The position numbers and the translations under genes were made by a program. This document shows, in pieces, positions 34,860 through 44,331 of a stretch of DNA of 64,000 nucleotides (position 1 is the first letter of the stretch; the number at the start of each line of letters is the position of its first letter). The DNA is from Immundisolibacterales bacterium. GTDB taxonomy: Bacteria > Pseudomonadota > Gammaproteobacteria > HK1. Location of the stretch: assembly GCA_026712715.1 (NCBI GenBank), contig JAPOPW010000030.1, forward strand, positions 124,001 through 188,000, in the 5' to 3' direction. The notes beneath the pieces were generated by a model. That model was given only the letters and a program-made list of their open reading frames with translations, was not told where the DNA came from and did not search any database.

Positions 34860-35687
34860 TCAGCGGCGGGGGCGATCGCCGGCGATGGTGACCCGGGTGC
34901 CGGTGCGGGTCTTCGGAAAATAGTCCCACATCGCGTGGTGCTGCACGCAGCGGTTGTCCCAGAACGCGATCGAGTTCTCGCGCCAGCGGAAGCGGCACTG
35001 GAAGTGGGGGTTCGCGACGTGCACGAACAGGAAGTCGAGGAGGGCGCGGCTCTCGCGTTCGGTAACGCCGAGGATCCGGCGGGTGAAGACCGAGTTGACG
35101 TAGAGGGCGGGCCGCCCCGACACGGGGTGAGTCCGGACGACCGGATGCACGGCGCTCGGCCATTCGTTGCGGCGACGCACCGTCGCATCCCCGTACAGCC
35201 CCTCGTAGAGGTGCGCCGACTCGTGTCGGGCATCGAGGGGCGCGAGCAGCCCCTTCATCGGCTCCGACAGCGCGTCCCACGCCGCGTACATGTTCGAGAA
35301 GAGGGTGTCGCCGCCCGATTCCGGCACCGTGTGAAGGTGCAGCACCGAACCCATCGGCGGCTCCTCGTCGCACGACACGTCGCTGTGCCACTTGTCCCCG
35401 TTCTGCCGGGTCGAGTCCGCATCGGTGTGGATCAGCATGAGCTCCGGATTGCCCGCGACGCACGGTGCCGCCGGGTGGACGTGCAGCGCTCCGAATCGCC
35501 GCCCGAAGGAGAGGTGCTGCTCGTGATCGATCGCCTGGTCGCGGAAGAAGATGACGCCATGCTCCACGAGGGCGCCGTGGACTTCGTCGTACGTCCTGTC
35601 GTCGAGCGGGTCGCGAAGGTCGACCCCGGAGACCTCGGCTCCGATTGTCGGGGTGAGCGGATCGATCGCGATGCGCCGGTATCCCAT
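34860..35687 (-). CDS. TauD/TfdA family dioxygenase
   Basis: This 275-residue Fe(II)/2-oxoglutarate oxygenase starts at ATG 35685-35687, seven bases after AGGAGGT. The iron ligands are H and D in K-W-H-S-D-V-S-C and a distal His in C-V-Q-H-H-A-M-W-D; the Arg that binds 2-oxoglutarate follows near R-T-G-T-R-V. TauD-type enzymes release sulfite from taurine, but the family also cleaves ethers, phosphonates and carnitine precursors. There is no taurine transporter nearby, so the substrate is open. The longer upstream frame lacks homology and was rejected. Confidence 0.9.
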   Translation of the reverse strand: MGYRRIAIDPLTPTIGAEVSGVDLRDPLDDRTYDEVHGALVEHGVIFFRDQAIDHEQHLSFGRRFGALHVHPAAPCVAGNPELMLIHTDADSTRQNGDKWHSDVSCDEEPPMGSVLHLHTVPESGGDTLFSNMYAAWDALSEPMKGLLAPLDARHESAHLYEGLYGDATVRRRNEWPSAVHPVVRTHPVSGRPALYVNSVFTRRILGVTERESRALLDFLFVHVANPHFQCRFRWRENSIAFWDNRCVQHHAMWDYFPKTRTGTRVTIAGDRPRR

Positions 35688-35898
35688 CCACGTACCTCCT
35701 GCGTGCGGTGCACCCTTGCGGCGCGTGCGGTCCTGCTGCCGGTCCCGTGCCGCCTTGCGCGCTCGCAACCGCCCGCCCCTGCGCTCCCTGGCGAGGTTTC
35801 CCAAGCCGCCGGCGCGCCTTCGCCGTCTCGTTCTGCCGTCTGCCCCGCGGGCGTGCCCTATTGCACCACGGGCGCCGGAAGGGAGGCAACGACCTCGG

Positions 35899-36549
35899 TC
35901 ACGCGAGGATGCGGCGAAACGTGAAGTTGATCCGCGGTCCGACCGGGCGTCTGGTCGGGGGAAGGGAATGCAACCAGTGCCGCTGGGTGGGCCCGCGCAT
36001 GACGAGAAGCGAGCCGGGCTCGAGCACGTTGGGTACCGACCGCGCCCGGCCGCGCTTCGGGCGGAGGAGGAACCGCCGCGCCGCGCCGAAGCTTGCCGAC
36101 GCGATGACGGGAGCCGGTCCGAGCTCCGGCTCGTCGTCCGCGTGCCAGCCCATGCGGTCGTTTCCGTCCCGATAGAGGTTCGCGAGCACGCTGTTGAACG
36201 CTTCCCCGGTTGCGGCTTCGATCCGCCGGCGTACCGCCGTCACCCCGGGCGTCCACGGCGCGGGTCGCAGGGTGAGCCCCGAGTACGAATAGGTCGCGTC
36301 GCCCTGCCAGCCGGACAGTCGCGGACAATCCACCTCCCGCCCCCGAATCCGGACCCGGTGCCGCTCCCACCAAAACTCCGCGCGCAGCGCGTCGAACAGG
36401 GTGCGCCCCTCGTCCGGCGCAAAGAAGCCGGCCCAATAGTGGACCTCCGCGTTCGGGAGCTCGATCCGAGCGAATCCGACGTGCTCCGTCGGCGCTTCCC
36501 GGAAATGCGTCCCGGATGCGGGCCCGGCCGGTTGCGAAGGCTCGTCCAT
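35899..36549 (-). CDS. AlkB-family DNA/RNA dealkylase
   Basis: This 216-residue protein repairs N-alkylated bases with Fe(II) and 2-oxoglutarate. It has N-L-Y-R-D-G-N-D-R-M-G-W-H-A-D-D-E with the H-x-D ligands, P-V-I-A-S-A-S-F-G-A-A-R-R-F-L-L-R, the distal His in W-L-H-S-L and the R-I-N-F-T-F-R motif for 2-oxoglutarate. It belongs to the ALKBH2/3-like bacterial group. ATG 36549 is the first with homologous sequence after it; another 32 codons of open frame lie upstream without clear homology. It is transcribed on the minus strand towards the TauD gene, 211 bases apart. Confidence 0.9.
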   Translation of the reverse strand: MDEPSQPAGPASGTHFREAPTEHVGFARIELPNAEVHYWAGFFAPDEGRTLFDALRAEFWWERHRVRIRGREVDCPRLSGWQGDATYSYSGLTLRPAPWTPGVTAVRRRIEAATGEAFNSVLANLYRDGNDRMGWHADDEPELGPAPVIASASFGAARRFLLRPKRGRARSVPNVLEPGSLLVMRGPTQRHWLHSLPPTRRPVGPRINFTFRRILA

Positions 36550-36646
36550 CCGGGTGGTCAACGCGGTACCTCGCGAGTCAGGTTCGTGCTCCCCTCGGCT
36601 CCGTGCAACGAGATCACGTTGCGCAATCGCGGTCCAGACTGTCACT

Positions 36647-36850
36647 TCAAGGTTCTTGCAGGCCGATCTGCCAGTGCGCCACGTGAGTCGCGAACGCCTC
36701 GAAGTCGGAAAGGCGGTCCGAGAGCATCCGCACGATCAGGTCGAGATCGACGTCGAGGTAGCCGTGCACGAGCACGCTCCGGAACCCGGCGATGCCTCTG
36801 AAGCGCGCGCCGAAGCTGCGTGGCAGCACTTTCGCCTCGACGAGAAAATC
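36647..36850 (-). pseudogene. HepT-like (DUF86) RNase toxin remnant
   Basis: Codons covering 36850-36647 give 67 residues: V-L-P-R, G-F-R-S-V-L-V-H-G-Y-L-D-V-D-L, then R-L-S-D-F-E-A-F-A-T-H-V. This is the C-terminal half of DUF86/HepT proteins and contains the R-x4-H-x-Y signature of the RNase site. The N-terminal half (about 60 residues) is absent, and the adjoining sequence is unrelated. No MntA nucleotidyltransferase partner is next to it. It therefore appears to be a nonfunctional remnant. Confidence 0.7.
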
Positions 36851-36979
36851 GGTGGAGCAGGGCCGTCGCCGGCAGGCGGACGGGCGAGACCCTGCACGGG
36901 TGCGCACGCTGGCCGCGCGGGGAGCTGCGCCTGGCGGGCCCGTCGGCTGAACGAGGGGATCAACCCGTCCCGGGACGAG

Positions 36980-37336
36980 TCACCAGATGCACCGGTACGT
37001 CACGGCCACGGTCAAGGTCGAGCAGTCGCATCGAAACTCGCTGCCTCTCCAACCGCAGGTGCTGCCCGGGTTGTCGGCGCAACGCACCTCGCCCTCCGAA
37101 ATCGGCTGCGCCCTCCCGTATCCCCAGGACTGGCACCGTTCCGCCGCCAGGGGTGCCGCCCGCTTCCAGTCGACGCGTTCGTTCCTGCCGATCGTTGCGG
37201 CCAATGTCACGGCCGCGTCTTCCGCGCTGCCCCCGATCTCCGAAGGGGCGACCTTGTCCAGGTGACAGCCCGCGACCATGGCCGCCCCGAGGATGGCAGC
37301 CGTCGCAACGACCTGTCTGCGGATCGGCTTCAGCAC
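36980..37336 (-). CDS. YecR-like lipoprotein
   Basis: This 118-residue protein starts at a GTG behind GGGAGAGA and has a lipoprotein signal ending A-M-V-A-G-C (Cys about 24), so it is probably lipid-anchored at the outer membrane. The mature part has V-D-W-K-R-A-A-P-L-A-A-E-R-C-Q-S-W-G-Y-G-R-A and a row of Cys at the end (C-A-D, C-G-W, C-D-C, Y-R-C), matching the YecR-like family. In E. coli yecR is linked to flagellar regulation, but its function is unclear. No flagellar gene is in the window. Confidence 0.75.
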   Translation of the reverse strand: MLKPIRRQVVATAAILGAAMVAGCHLDKVAPSEIGGSAEDAAVTLAATIGRNERVDWKRAAPLAAERCQSWGYGRAQPISEGEVRCADNPGSTCGWRGSEFRCDCSTLTVAVTYRCIW

Positions 37337-37632
37337 TCATCTCTCCCGATCGACCGGGGAAGGCGTCCGCGCTGCTCTCGACGCCACCCCGATCGCTCAC
37401 GAGAGCATGATGCACCAACTCGCCCTCTCGTGCATTCCGTACGCGACAGCGCGGCGGCCGACCGGGTGATTGGAGGCCGGCGGCGGCGATCGCGGTGCGC
37501 CCGATCCCGTCCGCGGTCGCGCGACGCTCTCTCTCGGTCCGTGCTCCCTGTCACCGCGGTATCTCCGCGCCCAAACCCGAAAAGTGTGCGGAAGTTTCCG
37601 GGTAATCGACGATCGTTGTCGAGATTTCCGGT

Positions 37633-39264
37633 CTACGCGAATTTCGGCGCGCCAGCGCGGAGTCGCTCGTGCGCCATGCGGCGAAGCTCGGCGCGCCGGA
37701 TCTTGGTGCCGTTCGCGCTCCTCGTGGTCGGGAATTCGTCCACCGCGAAGATGCGGGCGGGGACCTTGAACCGCGCGAGGGAACGTCCGCAATGGTCGCG
37801 CAGCGTCGCTTCGTCGAACCCGCCCAGCGCCGTGATCGTCACGAAGGCGACGGGCCGGGGGCCACGCTCGGTGTCCACTCCCACCACCTGCGCGCCGCGG
37901 ACCGCGGGATGCTCGTTGAGGTGGCCTTCGATCTCCGCCGGGCTCACCAGGAACCCGCCAAGACGCATGGCGTCGCCCATCCGCGCGAGATACACGAAGC
38001 CGCCGTCGCCGGTGAGGTGCCCGAGGTCCCCCGAACGGACGAATCGGTCGGAGGTCGTCGTCTCCTCGGTGGCGGTCGGGTTCCCGAAGTACTCGCGCAT
38101 GAGGCTCGGGCCGGCGAGCTCGATCTCCCCCGATTCCCCGGCCGGGAGGAGGCGCCCCGATTCGGGGTTGCGTACGCGGACCCGCGCGGCCGGATCGAGC
38201 GGGACGCCGCCTCCGAGGAGGCGCCGCTCGGGCGCGGCGTCGAGCGGCTGCCGGGAGAAGAATGCCTGCACCTCGCTCATGCCGTAGAGGCCGACGAGGG
38301 GGAGCCCCCGCGCCTGCGCACTCGCGAGCAGCTCGTCGGGCTTCGCCGCGAAGGCCGCGAACCCGCACGCCGCAACGGTCGGAAGCGCGATCTCGCGCCG
38401 GGTCGTGTCGAACATCGCCATCACCATGTCGTCGGTCACGTTGAGGTACCGCACCCGGTGCTCGTCGACGAGCCGGACCGCTTCGGCCGCGTCGAACGCG
38501 CTCGTGAGCGCGAGCGTGCAGCCCGCCGCGAGGGCGGCGGTCATCTGGCAGAAGCCGAAGACGCCGCAAAGGGGGAGCGCGCCGAGGGCGCCGCCTTCCG
38601 GGTGCGCCGCATAGCCGAGCTCGCGCGCCATGGTGAGGGCGTGGGCCGTCACGCTCGCGTGGCTGTGGAGCACGAACTTGGGGGCGCGCGTCGTCCCCGA
38701 CGTGGTGAACATGTTGGACCCGTCCCCGGACATGGCCCAATCCTCGTCGAGGGTCGGACGTTCGAGAAGGTCGGGAAACGCGGCCCGCCGGCAATGGGCG
38801 AGCGAGGCGGGAAGCGCGGCCGGCGCCGAGCTCGAGCCACGGCCGGCGTCCGCCTCTTCGTAAAGCAGCAGCGTCTCGATCCGCTCGAGGGCGCTCCGAT
38901 CGATCTCGCCGAGGATGTCGAGAAAGGGGATGCCTCGGAAGCCCGGCCAGAGCGCGAGCGCCTTCGCCCCGGCGCGGCGCACGATGTCCGCGACCTCGAC
39001 GGCGCGGAAGCGGGTGTTGACCGCCACGGTGATGGCCCCGAGCCGCGCGGCGCCGAGCCACAGCACGAGCCAGGCCGGGCTGTTGGGAAGCCACAGGGCC
39101 ACCCGGTCTCCGGGCCCGACCCCGAGTTCCGAGAGCCCGCGCGCCGCCCGGCGCGCGGCGTCGTCGAGCTCCGTGAACGTCAGTCGCCGGCCCCGATACG
39201 CCACCGCCGTCGCGTCCGGCGTTCGCCGCCGAACCGCACCGAGCATCTGGGTGATGGTCTGCAT
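37633..39264 (-). CDS. AMP-dependent acyl-CoA ligase
   Basis: The ATG at 39262-39264 starts 543 residues; one 12 codons upstream is possible. Motifs: M-F-T-T-S-G-T-T-R-A-P-K (P loop near 185), V-G-L-Y-G-M-S-E-V (adenine motif), G-D-L-G-H (hinge region) and a C-terminal Lys in T-R-S-A-N-G-T-K-I. The P loop has Arg where Gly is common (T-T-R-A-P-K). It activates a carboxylic acid, likely short or aromatic. It lies 118 bases after the enolase-superfamily gene on the same strand. The acid is not identifiable from sequence. Confidence 0.87.
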   Translation of the reverse strand: MQTITQMLGAVRRRTPDATAVAYRGRRLTFTELDDAARRAARGLSELGVGPGDRVALWLPNSPAWLVLWLGAARLGAITVAVNTRFRAVEVADIVRRAGAKALALWPGFRGIPFLDILGEIDRSALERIETLLLYEEADAGRGSSSAPAALPASLAHCRRAAFPDLLERPTLDEDWAMSGDGSNMFTTSGTTRAPKFVLHSHASVTAHALTMARELGYAAHPEGGALGALPLCGVFGFCQMTAALAAGCTLALTSAFDAAEAVRLVDEHRVRYLNVTDDMVMAMFDTTRREIALPTVAACGFAAFAAKPDELLASAQARGLPLVGLYGMSEVQAFFSRQPLDAAPERRLLGGGVPLDPAARVRVRNPESGRLLPAGESGEIELAGPSLMREYFGNPTATEETTTSDRFVRSGDLGHLTGDGGFVYLARMGDAMRLGGFLVSPAEIEGHLNEHPAVRGAQVVGVDTERGPRPVAFVTITALGGFDEATLRDHCGRSLARFKVPARIFAVDEFPTTRSANGTKIRRAELRRMAHERLRAGAPKFA

Positions 39265-39382
39265 GGGCGGAACCGGCGCTCGGCGCTGGGCGCGCGTCAA
39301 TCGGCCGCTGCGGTCCGGAGATCGCGGTCGCGCCCGACCCCGTCCGGGCTCTCGGGAGTCGACATTGCTCTCCGGCTCCGCG

Positions 39383-40549
39383 CTATGTCACCCGGTACCG
39401 GGCGACGAAGTCCTCGTCGATGGTGAGTCCGAGGCCGGGGCGATCCGGAATCTCGAGGTGTCCGTCCACGATCGTGAAGTCCTCGTGGGCGAGCTCGTGG
39501 AGCATGGGGTTGGCCCCGAGCGAGTATTCGATGATGAACCCCGTCGAGGCGACTGCCGCGACCTGAACGCCGGCCGCGAACGTGCACGCCCCGCCCCAGA
39601 GGTGAGGCGCGAAACGGATCTGGTACGCAGAGGCGAGCGCCTCGATCCGCATCGCCTCGGTGATGCCGCCCGCGATCGAGAGATCCGGCTGGAACACGTC
39701 GGCCGCCCGCAGCTCCGCGAGGTCCCGGAAGTCGAAGCGGTTGAACTCGCTCTCCCCGGTCGCGATCGGGATGTCGGTGCTCGCCCGGACCTCGGCGAGT
39801 CCGCGCTTGTCGTCGGCGGTGACCGGCTCCTCGAACCAGCCGATGTTGCATTCCGCGACCTCGCGGCAGAACCGCTTGGCCTCGGCCACGTTCCAGGTGC
39901 CGTGCGCGTCGCACATGATGGTGATGTCGGGGTCGAGCCCGGCCCGCGCCGCCCGCACCCGGCGGACCGAGTCCGCGACCTCGCCATCCCCGGTTCCGAC
40001 CCGCATCTTGACCGCCTTGAAGCTGCCCCGGTCGACGAAGCTCTGGAGCTCGTCGGCGATCCGATCGGCGGGCGCCCAGCCGCCCGAAGCGTAGGCCGGC
40101 ATCCTTGTCTGGCGCCGGCCGCCCAGCAGGCGCCACACCGGCACCGCGAGCGACTTGCCGAGAATGTCCCACAGGGCCATGTCGATGCCGCCGATCCCCG
40201 ACATCGTGATGCCGCGGCGCCCGAGGGCCGGGAACACGTGGCCACGGCCGATCGCGTAGTGCGCCCGGCTGCCGTTGTACATGAGGTCCCAGAGCCGGGA
40301 GATGTCCCGTGCGTCCTCGCCGACGATGAGCGGCCCGAGCTCGTGCTCGACAAGGGTCGCGAGAGCACGCTGGTTGCCGGCGCTCCCGACCGCGGCCTTC
40401 GCTTCGCCGTGGCCGACGAGACCGCCCTCCGTCTCGATCCGCACGAGCGTGCTGTCGAAGGCGTCGATCCGTCCGAAATCGGTGCGGTGCTGGCGCTCTT
40501 CGGGGATGGGGACGTGGAGCCACGTCGCCGTAACCGACTTGATCTTCAT
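39383..40549 (-). CDS. mandelate racemase/muconate lactonizing family enzyme
   Basis: The ATG at 40547-40549 starts a 388-residue enolase-superfamily protein with a capping N-terminal domain and a beta barrel. The base residue region is F-K-A-V-K-M-R-V-G; metal ligands are in C-D-A-H-G-T-W, W-F-E-E-P-V and T-G-E-S-E-F; the His-Asp catalytic pair fits F-A-P-H-L-W and F-Q-P-D-L-S. The His near the end places it in the mandelate racemase subgroup, which racemises or dehydrates 2-hydroxy acids, including acid sugars. It stands before the acyl-CoA ligase and is divergent from the luciferase-like pair. Confidence 0.9.
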   Translation of the reverse strand: MKIKSVTATWLHVPIPEERQHRTDFGRIDAFDSTLVRIETEGGLVGHGEAKAAVGSAGNQRALATLVEHELGPLIVGEDARDISRLWDLMYNGSRAHYAIGRGHVFPALGRRGITMSGIGGIDMALWDILGKSLAVPVWRLLGGRRQTRMPAYASGGWAPADRIADELQSFVDRGSFKAVKMRVGTGDGEVADSVRRVRAARAGLDPDITIMCDAHGTWNVAEAKRFCREVAECNIGWFEEPVTADDKRGLAEVRASTDIPIATGESEFNRFDFRDLAELRAADVFQPDLSIAGGITEAMRIEALASAYQIRFAPHLWGGACTFAAGVQVAAVASTGFIIEYSLGANPMLHELAHEDFTIVDGHLEIPDRPGLGLTIDEDFVARYRVT

Positions 40550-40771
40550 GTTCCTCTTGCCCCTTCCGGGCGAGATTCGCTGGTGGCCTTCATTGTGCAC
40601 CAGCCTTTCTCTTCGTGGCAGGCCGCCGGGGGCGCGGCGTGCATGCGGTACGCTTGCGCCCTCGACGGCGTGCCACGTCCCGGCGGCGCTCCCGCGGGCC
40701 GGGCGCGCATGTGCGACGGGGGCGGAACGCGCCGGACACGGACCGGCCGAAGGGAAACGGGAGGGAGCGAC

Positions 40772-41620
40772 GTGCAGGTGGGTATCTTCTACATGCCGAC
40801 CGCGTACACGGCGGACGTGGTGACCCTAGCGCGGCGGGTCGAGGACCTCGGCTTCGAATCGCTCTGGGTGCCCGACCACCCCGTCATGCCGGTGGAGCGC
40901 ACGTCGCCGTTCCCGGGAGGCGGCGAGATGCCGGACAGCTACGCGCATCTCATGGACCCGCTGGTGGCCCTCGCGGCCGCCGCCGGGGCGACCGAACGCA
41001 TCCGCCTCGGCACCGGCATCGTGCTCGCCGCGGAGCGCGAGCCGCTGGTGCTCGCAAAGGAGGTCGCGACCCTCGACCTCGTCTCGAACGGACGCTTCGA
41101 GCTCGGCATCGGCGCGGGATGGCAGCGCGAGGAGGCGGAGATCCTCGGGGTGCACTGGAGGCGCCGCTGGGCGCATGTGCGCGAGCACGTCCTCGCGATG
41201 AAGGCCTGCTGGCGCGGCGGGCTCGCCGAGTTCCACGGCGAGTACGTGGACTTCCCGCCGCTGTGGAGCGATCCCGGGCCGGTGCAGCGCCCGCATCCGC
41301 CGATCCTGATCGCGGGCGAGCTCGCGCGGGCGCCCGAACGCATCGTCGAGTACGGCGATGGCTGGATCCCGCGCTACGTGCGGGTCACCCCGGACGAGGT
41401 GGCGGCGACCCGGCGGCGCATCGAGGAGATGTACCGGGAGGCCGGGCGGGACTTCTCGCGGTTCCGGATCACGATGTTCGGCGCGCATCCCGACCGCGAC
41501 ACCCACCGGCGCCTCGAGGACGCGGGCGTGGACCGGGTCCTCCAGGTGCTGCGGGTGAGTCCCGAGGAGGATGCGCTCGCCCGGGTCGGGCTCTGGGCCG
41601 AGCACCTGCTCGCGGCCTGA
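40772..41620 (+). CDS. LLM-class flavin-dependent oxidoreductase 1
   Basis: This 282-residue protein is a luciferase-like barrel. The GTG start at 40772 follows GGAGGGAGC. The N-terminal strand V-G-I-F-Y-M-P is followed by A-R-R-V-E-D-L-G-F-E-S-L-W-V-P-D-H, then I-R-L-G-T-G-I, L-D-L-V-S-N-G-R-F-E-L-G-I-G-A-G-W and R-P-H-P-P-I-L-I-A-G. Related enzymes use FMN or coenzyme F420. Proteobacteria mostly use FMNH2, so F420 dependence is not assumed. The adjacent gene is a clear paralogue. Confidence 0.88.
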   Translation: MQVGIFYMPTAYTADVVTLARRVEDLGFESLWVPDHPVMPVERTSPFPGGGEMPDSYAHLMDPLVALAAAAGATERIRLGTGIVLAAEREPLVLAKEVATLDLVSNGRFELGIGAGWQREEAEILGVHWRRRWAHVREHVLAMKACWRGGLAEFHGEYVDFPPLWSDPGPVQRPHPPILIAGELARAPERIVEYGDGWIPRYVRVTPDEVAATRRRIEEMYREAGRDFSRFRITMFGAHPDRDTHRRLEDAGVDRVLQVLRVSPEEDALARVGLWAEHLLAA

Positions 41621-41663
41621 CGATTCGATTCGCCGCCACCGGGCCGACTCCGGAGTAACCGAG

Positions 41664-42518
41664 ATGAACCATCGACCCAAGCTCGGCGTCATGATGTTCG
41701 CGACCGGGACCACGATGCCCCTTCCGCGCCTCGCGGCGCGGGTGGAGGCGCTCGGCTTCGAATCGTTGTTCCTCCCCGAGCATCCGGTGATTCCGGAGCG
41801 CTTCGATTCCCCGTATCCCGGTGGTGGTCCGCTTCCGGACGAGTACCGGATGATGGTGGACCCGTACGTCGGCCTCGCCGCGGCGGCGGGGGCCACGCGC
41901 CGCATCCGGCTCGGGACCTCGATCAGCCTGATTCTGGAGCGCCGGCCGCTCCTCGCCGCCAAGGCGATCGCGACCCTCGACCGGGTCTCGCATGGACGGG
42001 TGGTGCTCGGCATCGGCTCGGGGTGGCTGCGCGAGGAGGGCGACGTCTTCAACGTGGACTGGGAGCGGCGCGGGGCCCAGATGCGCGAGTTCGTGGCGGC
42101 GATGAAGACCTGCTGGACGGACGAGGTCTCGTCGTTCGACGGCCGCTACGTCCGCTTCCCGGAGGTCATCGTCGAGCCGAAGCCCGTGCAGCGTCCCCAT
42201 CCGCCCATCCTGATCGCCGGCGAGCTCGGCCTCGCCGCGAAGCGCGCCGCGGCGTGGGGGAACGGCTGGATGCCCCGCTACCTCTGGTCGACTCCGGAGA
42301 TGGTCGAGGACGGGCGCCGGCGGATGGAAGCGGGGTGGCGCGAACGTGGCCGCGACCCGGCGACCATCGACATCACCCTGTTCGGATGCCGCCGCGACCG
42401 GGACGAGATCGCGCGCTGGGCGGACGCCGGGGTCACCCGCATTCTGTTCGTGCTGCCGATGGAGGACGAAGCGAGCACCGCCTCCCGCCTCGACAGGATC
42501 GCCGAGCGGGTGATGTAG
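41664..42518 (+). CDS. LLM-class flavin-dependent oxidoreductase 2
   Basis: This 284-residue paralogue of the preceding gene starts 43 bases after it. It shares A-A-R-V-E-A-L-G-F-E-S-L-F-L-P-E-H, I-R-L-G-T-S-I, L-D-R-V-S-H-G-R-V-V-L-G-I-G-S-G-W and K-P-V-Q-R-P-H-P-P-I-L-I-A-G-E. It also shares with gene 1 the insertion with P-Y-P-G-G-G. The two are likely co-transcribed and may form a heteromeric enzyme, as in bacterial luciferase, or act on related substrates. Confidence 0.88.
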   Translation: MNHRPKLGVMMFATGTTMPLPRLAARVEALGFESLFLPEHPVIPERFDSPYPGGGPLPDEYRMMVDPYVGLAAAAGATRRIRLGTSISLILERRPLLAAKAIATLDRVSHGRVVLGIGSGWLREEGDVFNVDWERRGAQMREFVAAMKTCWTDEVSSFDGRYVRFPEVIVEPKPVQRPHPPILIAGELGLAAKRAAAWGNGWMPRYLWSTPEMVEDGRRRMEAGWRERGRDPATIDITLFGCRRDRDEIARWADAGVTRILFVLPMEDEASTASRLDRIAERVM

Positions 42519-42748
42519 GAAGTCGCGGCTCCCGGGCCGGGGCCGCGTGCGGAGGACGACGACGAACGGCTCCGGGGGCATGCGCCGGGACCGACGGCAC
42601 AGGCCCTGCCACCGCGCGAGCGATTCCCGGGCGGATCGAACGCGGTGGCGCGCCGCCGGGAGGCGCGCGAGCTTGCGGGCGCAATGGCGTCCGCCCGCCG
42701 ACGTATGCTCAGGCCCACACGGGGCCGAGGTCCGCCGCCTGCGCTCGC

Positions 42749-44092
42749 CTAACCCAGCACGGAACGCGTCGCCTCGGCGAGGATGTCCACCATCCGATCG
42801 AGCTGGGCCTCGGAGGTGGTGATGGGCGGCGCCAGGCAGTAGAGATCGCCTCGCGCGCGAGAGAACATCCCGCGATCAATCGTCGCCGAGTTGATGCGTC
42901 CCCCGACGTTCTCCGACGCGTCGAATTCCGCCTTGGTGGCCCGGTCTCGGACGTACTCGACCGCGCACATGAGGCCGAGGCCCCGGATGTCCCCGACGTG
43001 CGGGTGGTCGCCGAGCGCGTCCTTGAGATGAACCAGCAGCCGCTTGCCCTTGCGCTCCGCCATTTCCGGGTAGCCGTCCCGCTCGACGATTCCGAGCATG
43101 GCCACCCCGATCGCGCACCCGACCGGGTGGGCGCTGTAGGTGTAGGCATGCATCCAGGGGGTGTTCGCCGCGTCCATGACTTCCGCGATCTCGCCGCTGA
43201 TGCCGATGCCGCCGAGCGGGAAGTAGCCCGACGTGATCGCCTTGGCGAACTGGATCATGTCCGGTTTCACTCCCCAGTGCTCCAGGCCGAACATGCGGCC
43301 GGTGCGGCCGAATCCCGTGATCACCTCGTCGGAGACCAGGAGGACGTCGTACTGGTCGCAGATCTCGCGGATGCGCGGGAAGTAGTCGTCCTGCGGGATG
43401 ATCACCCCCCCGGCCCCCTGCACCGGCTCGGCGATGAACATGGCGACCGTGTCCGGGCCTTCCCGGAGGATCGCCTGCTCGAGCTCGTTCGCGGCCGCGA
43501 TGCCCTGGCTCACCCCCTCCGGCGCCTCGTAGCGGTAGGGGTAGGGTGACGGGATGTGCACGAAGCCCGGCACGCGGGGCTCGAACATCGGCCAGTACGC
43601 GGTGATCCCGGTCGCGGACATCGCCGCGAGGGTCACTCCGTGGTAACCCCACTGGCGGGAGATGACCTTGGTCTTGTCCGGCTTGCCGCGGAGCTTCCAG
43701 TAGTAGCGGGCCATCTTGAAGTTGCTGTCGCTCGACTCCCCGCCGCCCGACGTGAAGTAGAAGCGGTTGATGTTCGGATAGGTGATCGCGGCGAGGCGCT
43801 CGGCAAGCTCGATGGCACGCGGGTTGGTGCTGCCCGAGTAGCCGGACGCGTAAGGGAGCTCCGCCATCTGAGCGGCTGCGGCGTCCACCAGCTCCCGGCA
43901 TCCATGGCCGGCAGTGTTGTTCCACAGCCCCGAGAGTCCGTCGATGAAGCGCTCGCCGTTGGCGTCGATGAGCTCCGCTCCCTCGCCGCGGACCCAGACC
44001 TTGCCGCCGGTATGGGCGGCCGGGCTGTGCAGGGGATGGATGAGGTGTTCCTGGTCGCGGAGAATGAACGCAGCGTTTGCGTCGTTGGCCAT
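42749..44092 (-). CDS. class III omega-aminotransferase
   Basis: The ATG at 44090-44092 follows GGGAGGA and gives 447 residues. It is a PLP aminotransferase: I-D-G-L-S-G-L-W-N-N near the start, Y-F-T-S-G-G-G-E-S-S-D, F-I-A-E-P-V-Q-G-A-G-G-V-I, S-D-E-V-I-T-G-F-G-R-T-G and the PLP Lys in F-A-K-A-I-T-S-G-Y-F-P-L-G. This is the pattern of beta-alanine-, taurine- or putrescine-pyruvate transaminases. An omega-amino substrate is likely but not determined. It is divergent from the gene at 44332, with about 240 bases between. Confidence 0.9.
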   Translation of the reverse strand: MANDANAAFILRDQEHLIHPLHSPAAHTGGKVWVRGEGAELIDANGERFIDGLSGLWNNTAGHGCRELVDAAAAQMAELPYASGYSGSTNPRAIELAERLAAITYPNINRFYFTSGGGESSDSNFKMARYYWKLRGKPDKTKVISRQWGYHGVTLAAMSATGITAYWPMFEPRVPGFVHIPSPYPYRYEAPEGVSQGIAAANELEQAILREGPDTVAMFIAEPVQGAGGVIIPQDDYFPRIREICDQYDVLLVSDEVITGFGRTGRMFGLEHWGVKPDMIQFAKAITSGYFPLGGIGISGEIAEVMDAANTPWMHAYTYSAHPVGCAIGVAMLGIVERDGYPEMAERKGKRLLVHLKDALGDHPHVGDIRGLGLMCAVEYVRDRATKAEFDASENVGGRINSATIDRGMFSRARGDLYCLAPPITTSEAQLDRMVDILAEATRSVLG

Positions 44093-44331
44093 GTCGGATC
44101 CTCCCAAGGGATCGGCGCGCCTGGAAAGGGCGCGAAGCGGGCCGGGCGCCGAACCCGGCGCGGGGCGTCGAGGCGGAGCCGGGAGCGCATTATGACCCAT
44201 CGTGGCCGGGCCGTGGGCGAGGTTCCGTCCGGTTGTCCGATCGCGTTGGGGCGGCGGGTGGGTGAGGTCGCCGGGACCCGTGGATTTGCCATCGGACGAG
44301 CGAATCAATAGCCTTCGCTCCCTGTCCGACC

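Noticed and set aside
38915-40771. Upstream part of the plus-strand frame that contains the first luciferase-like gene
   Set aside because: Family homology and a strong ribosome binding site begin at GTG 40772; the part before it overlaps genes on the other strand.
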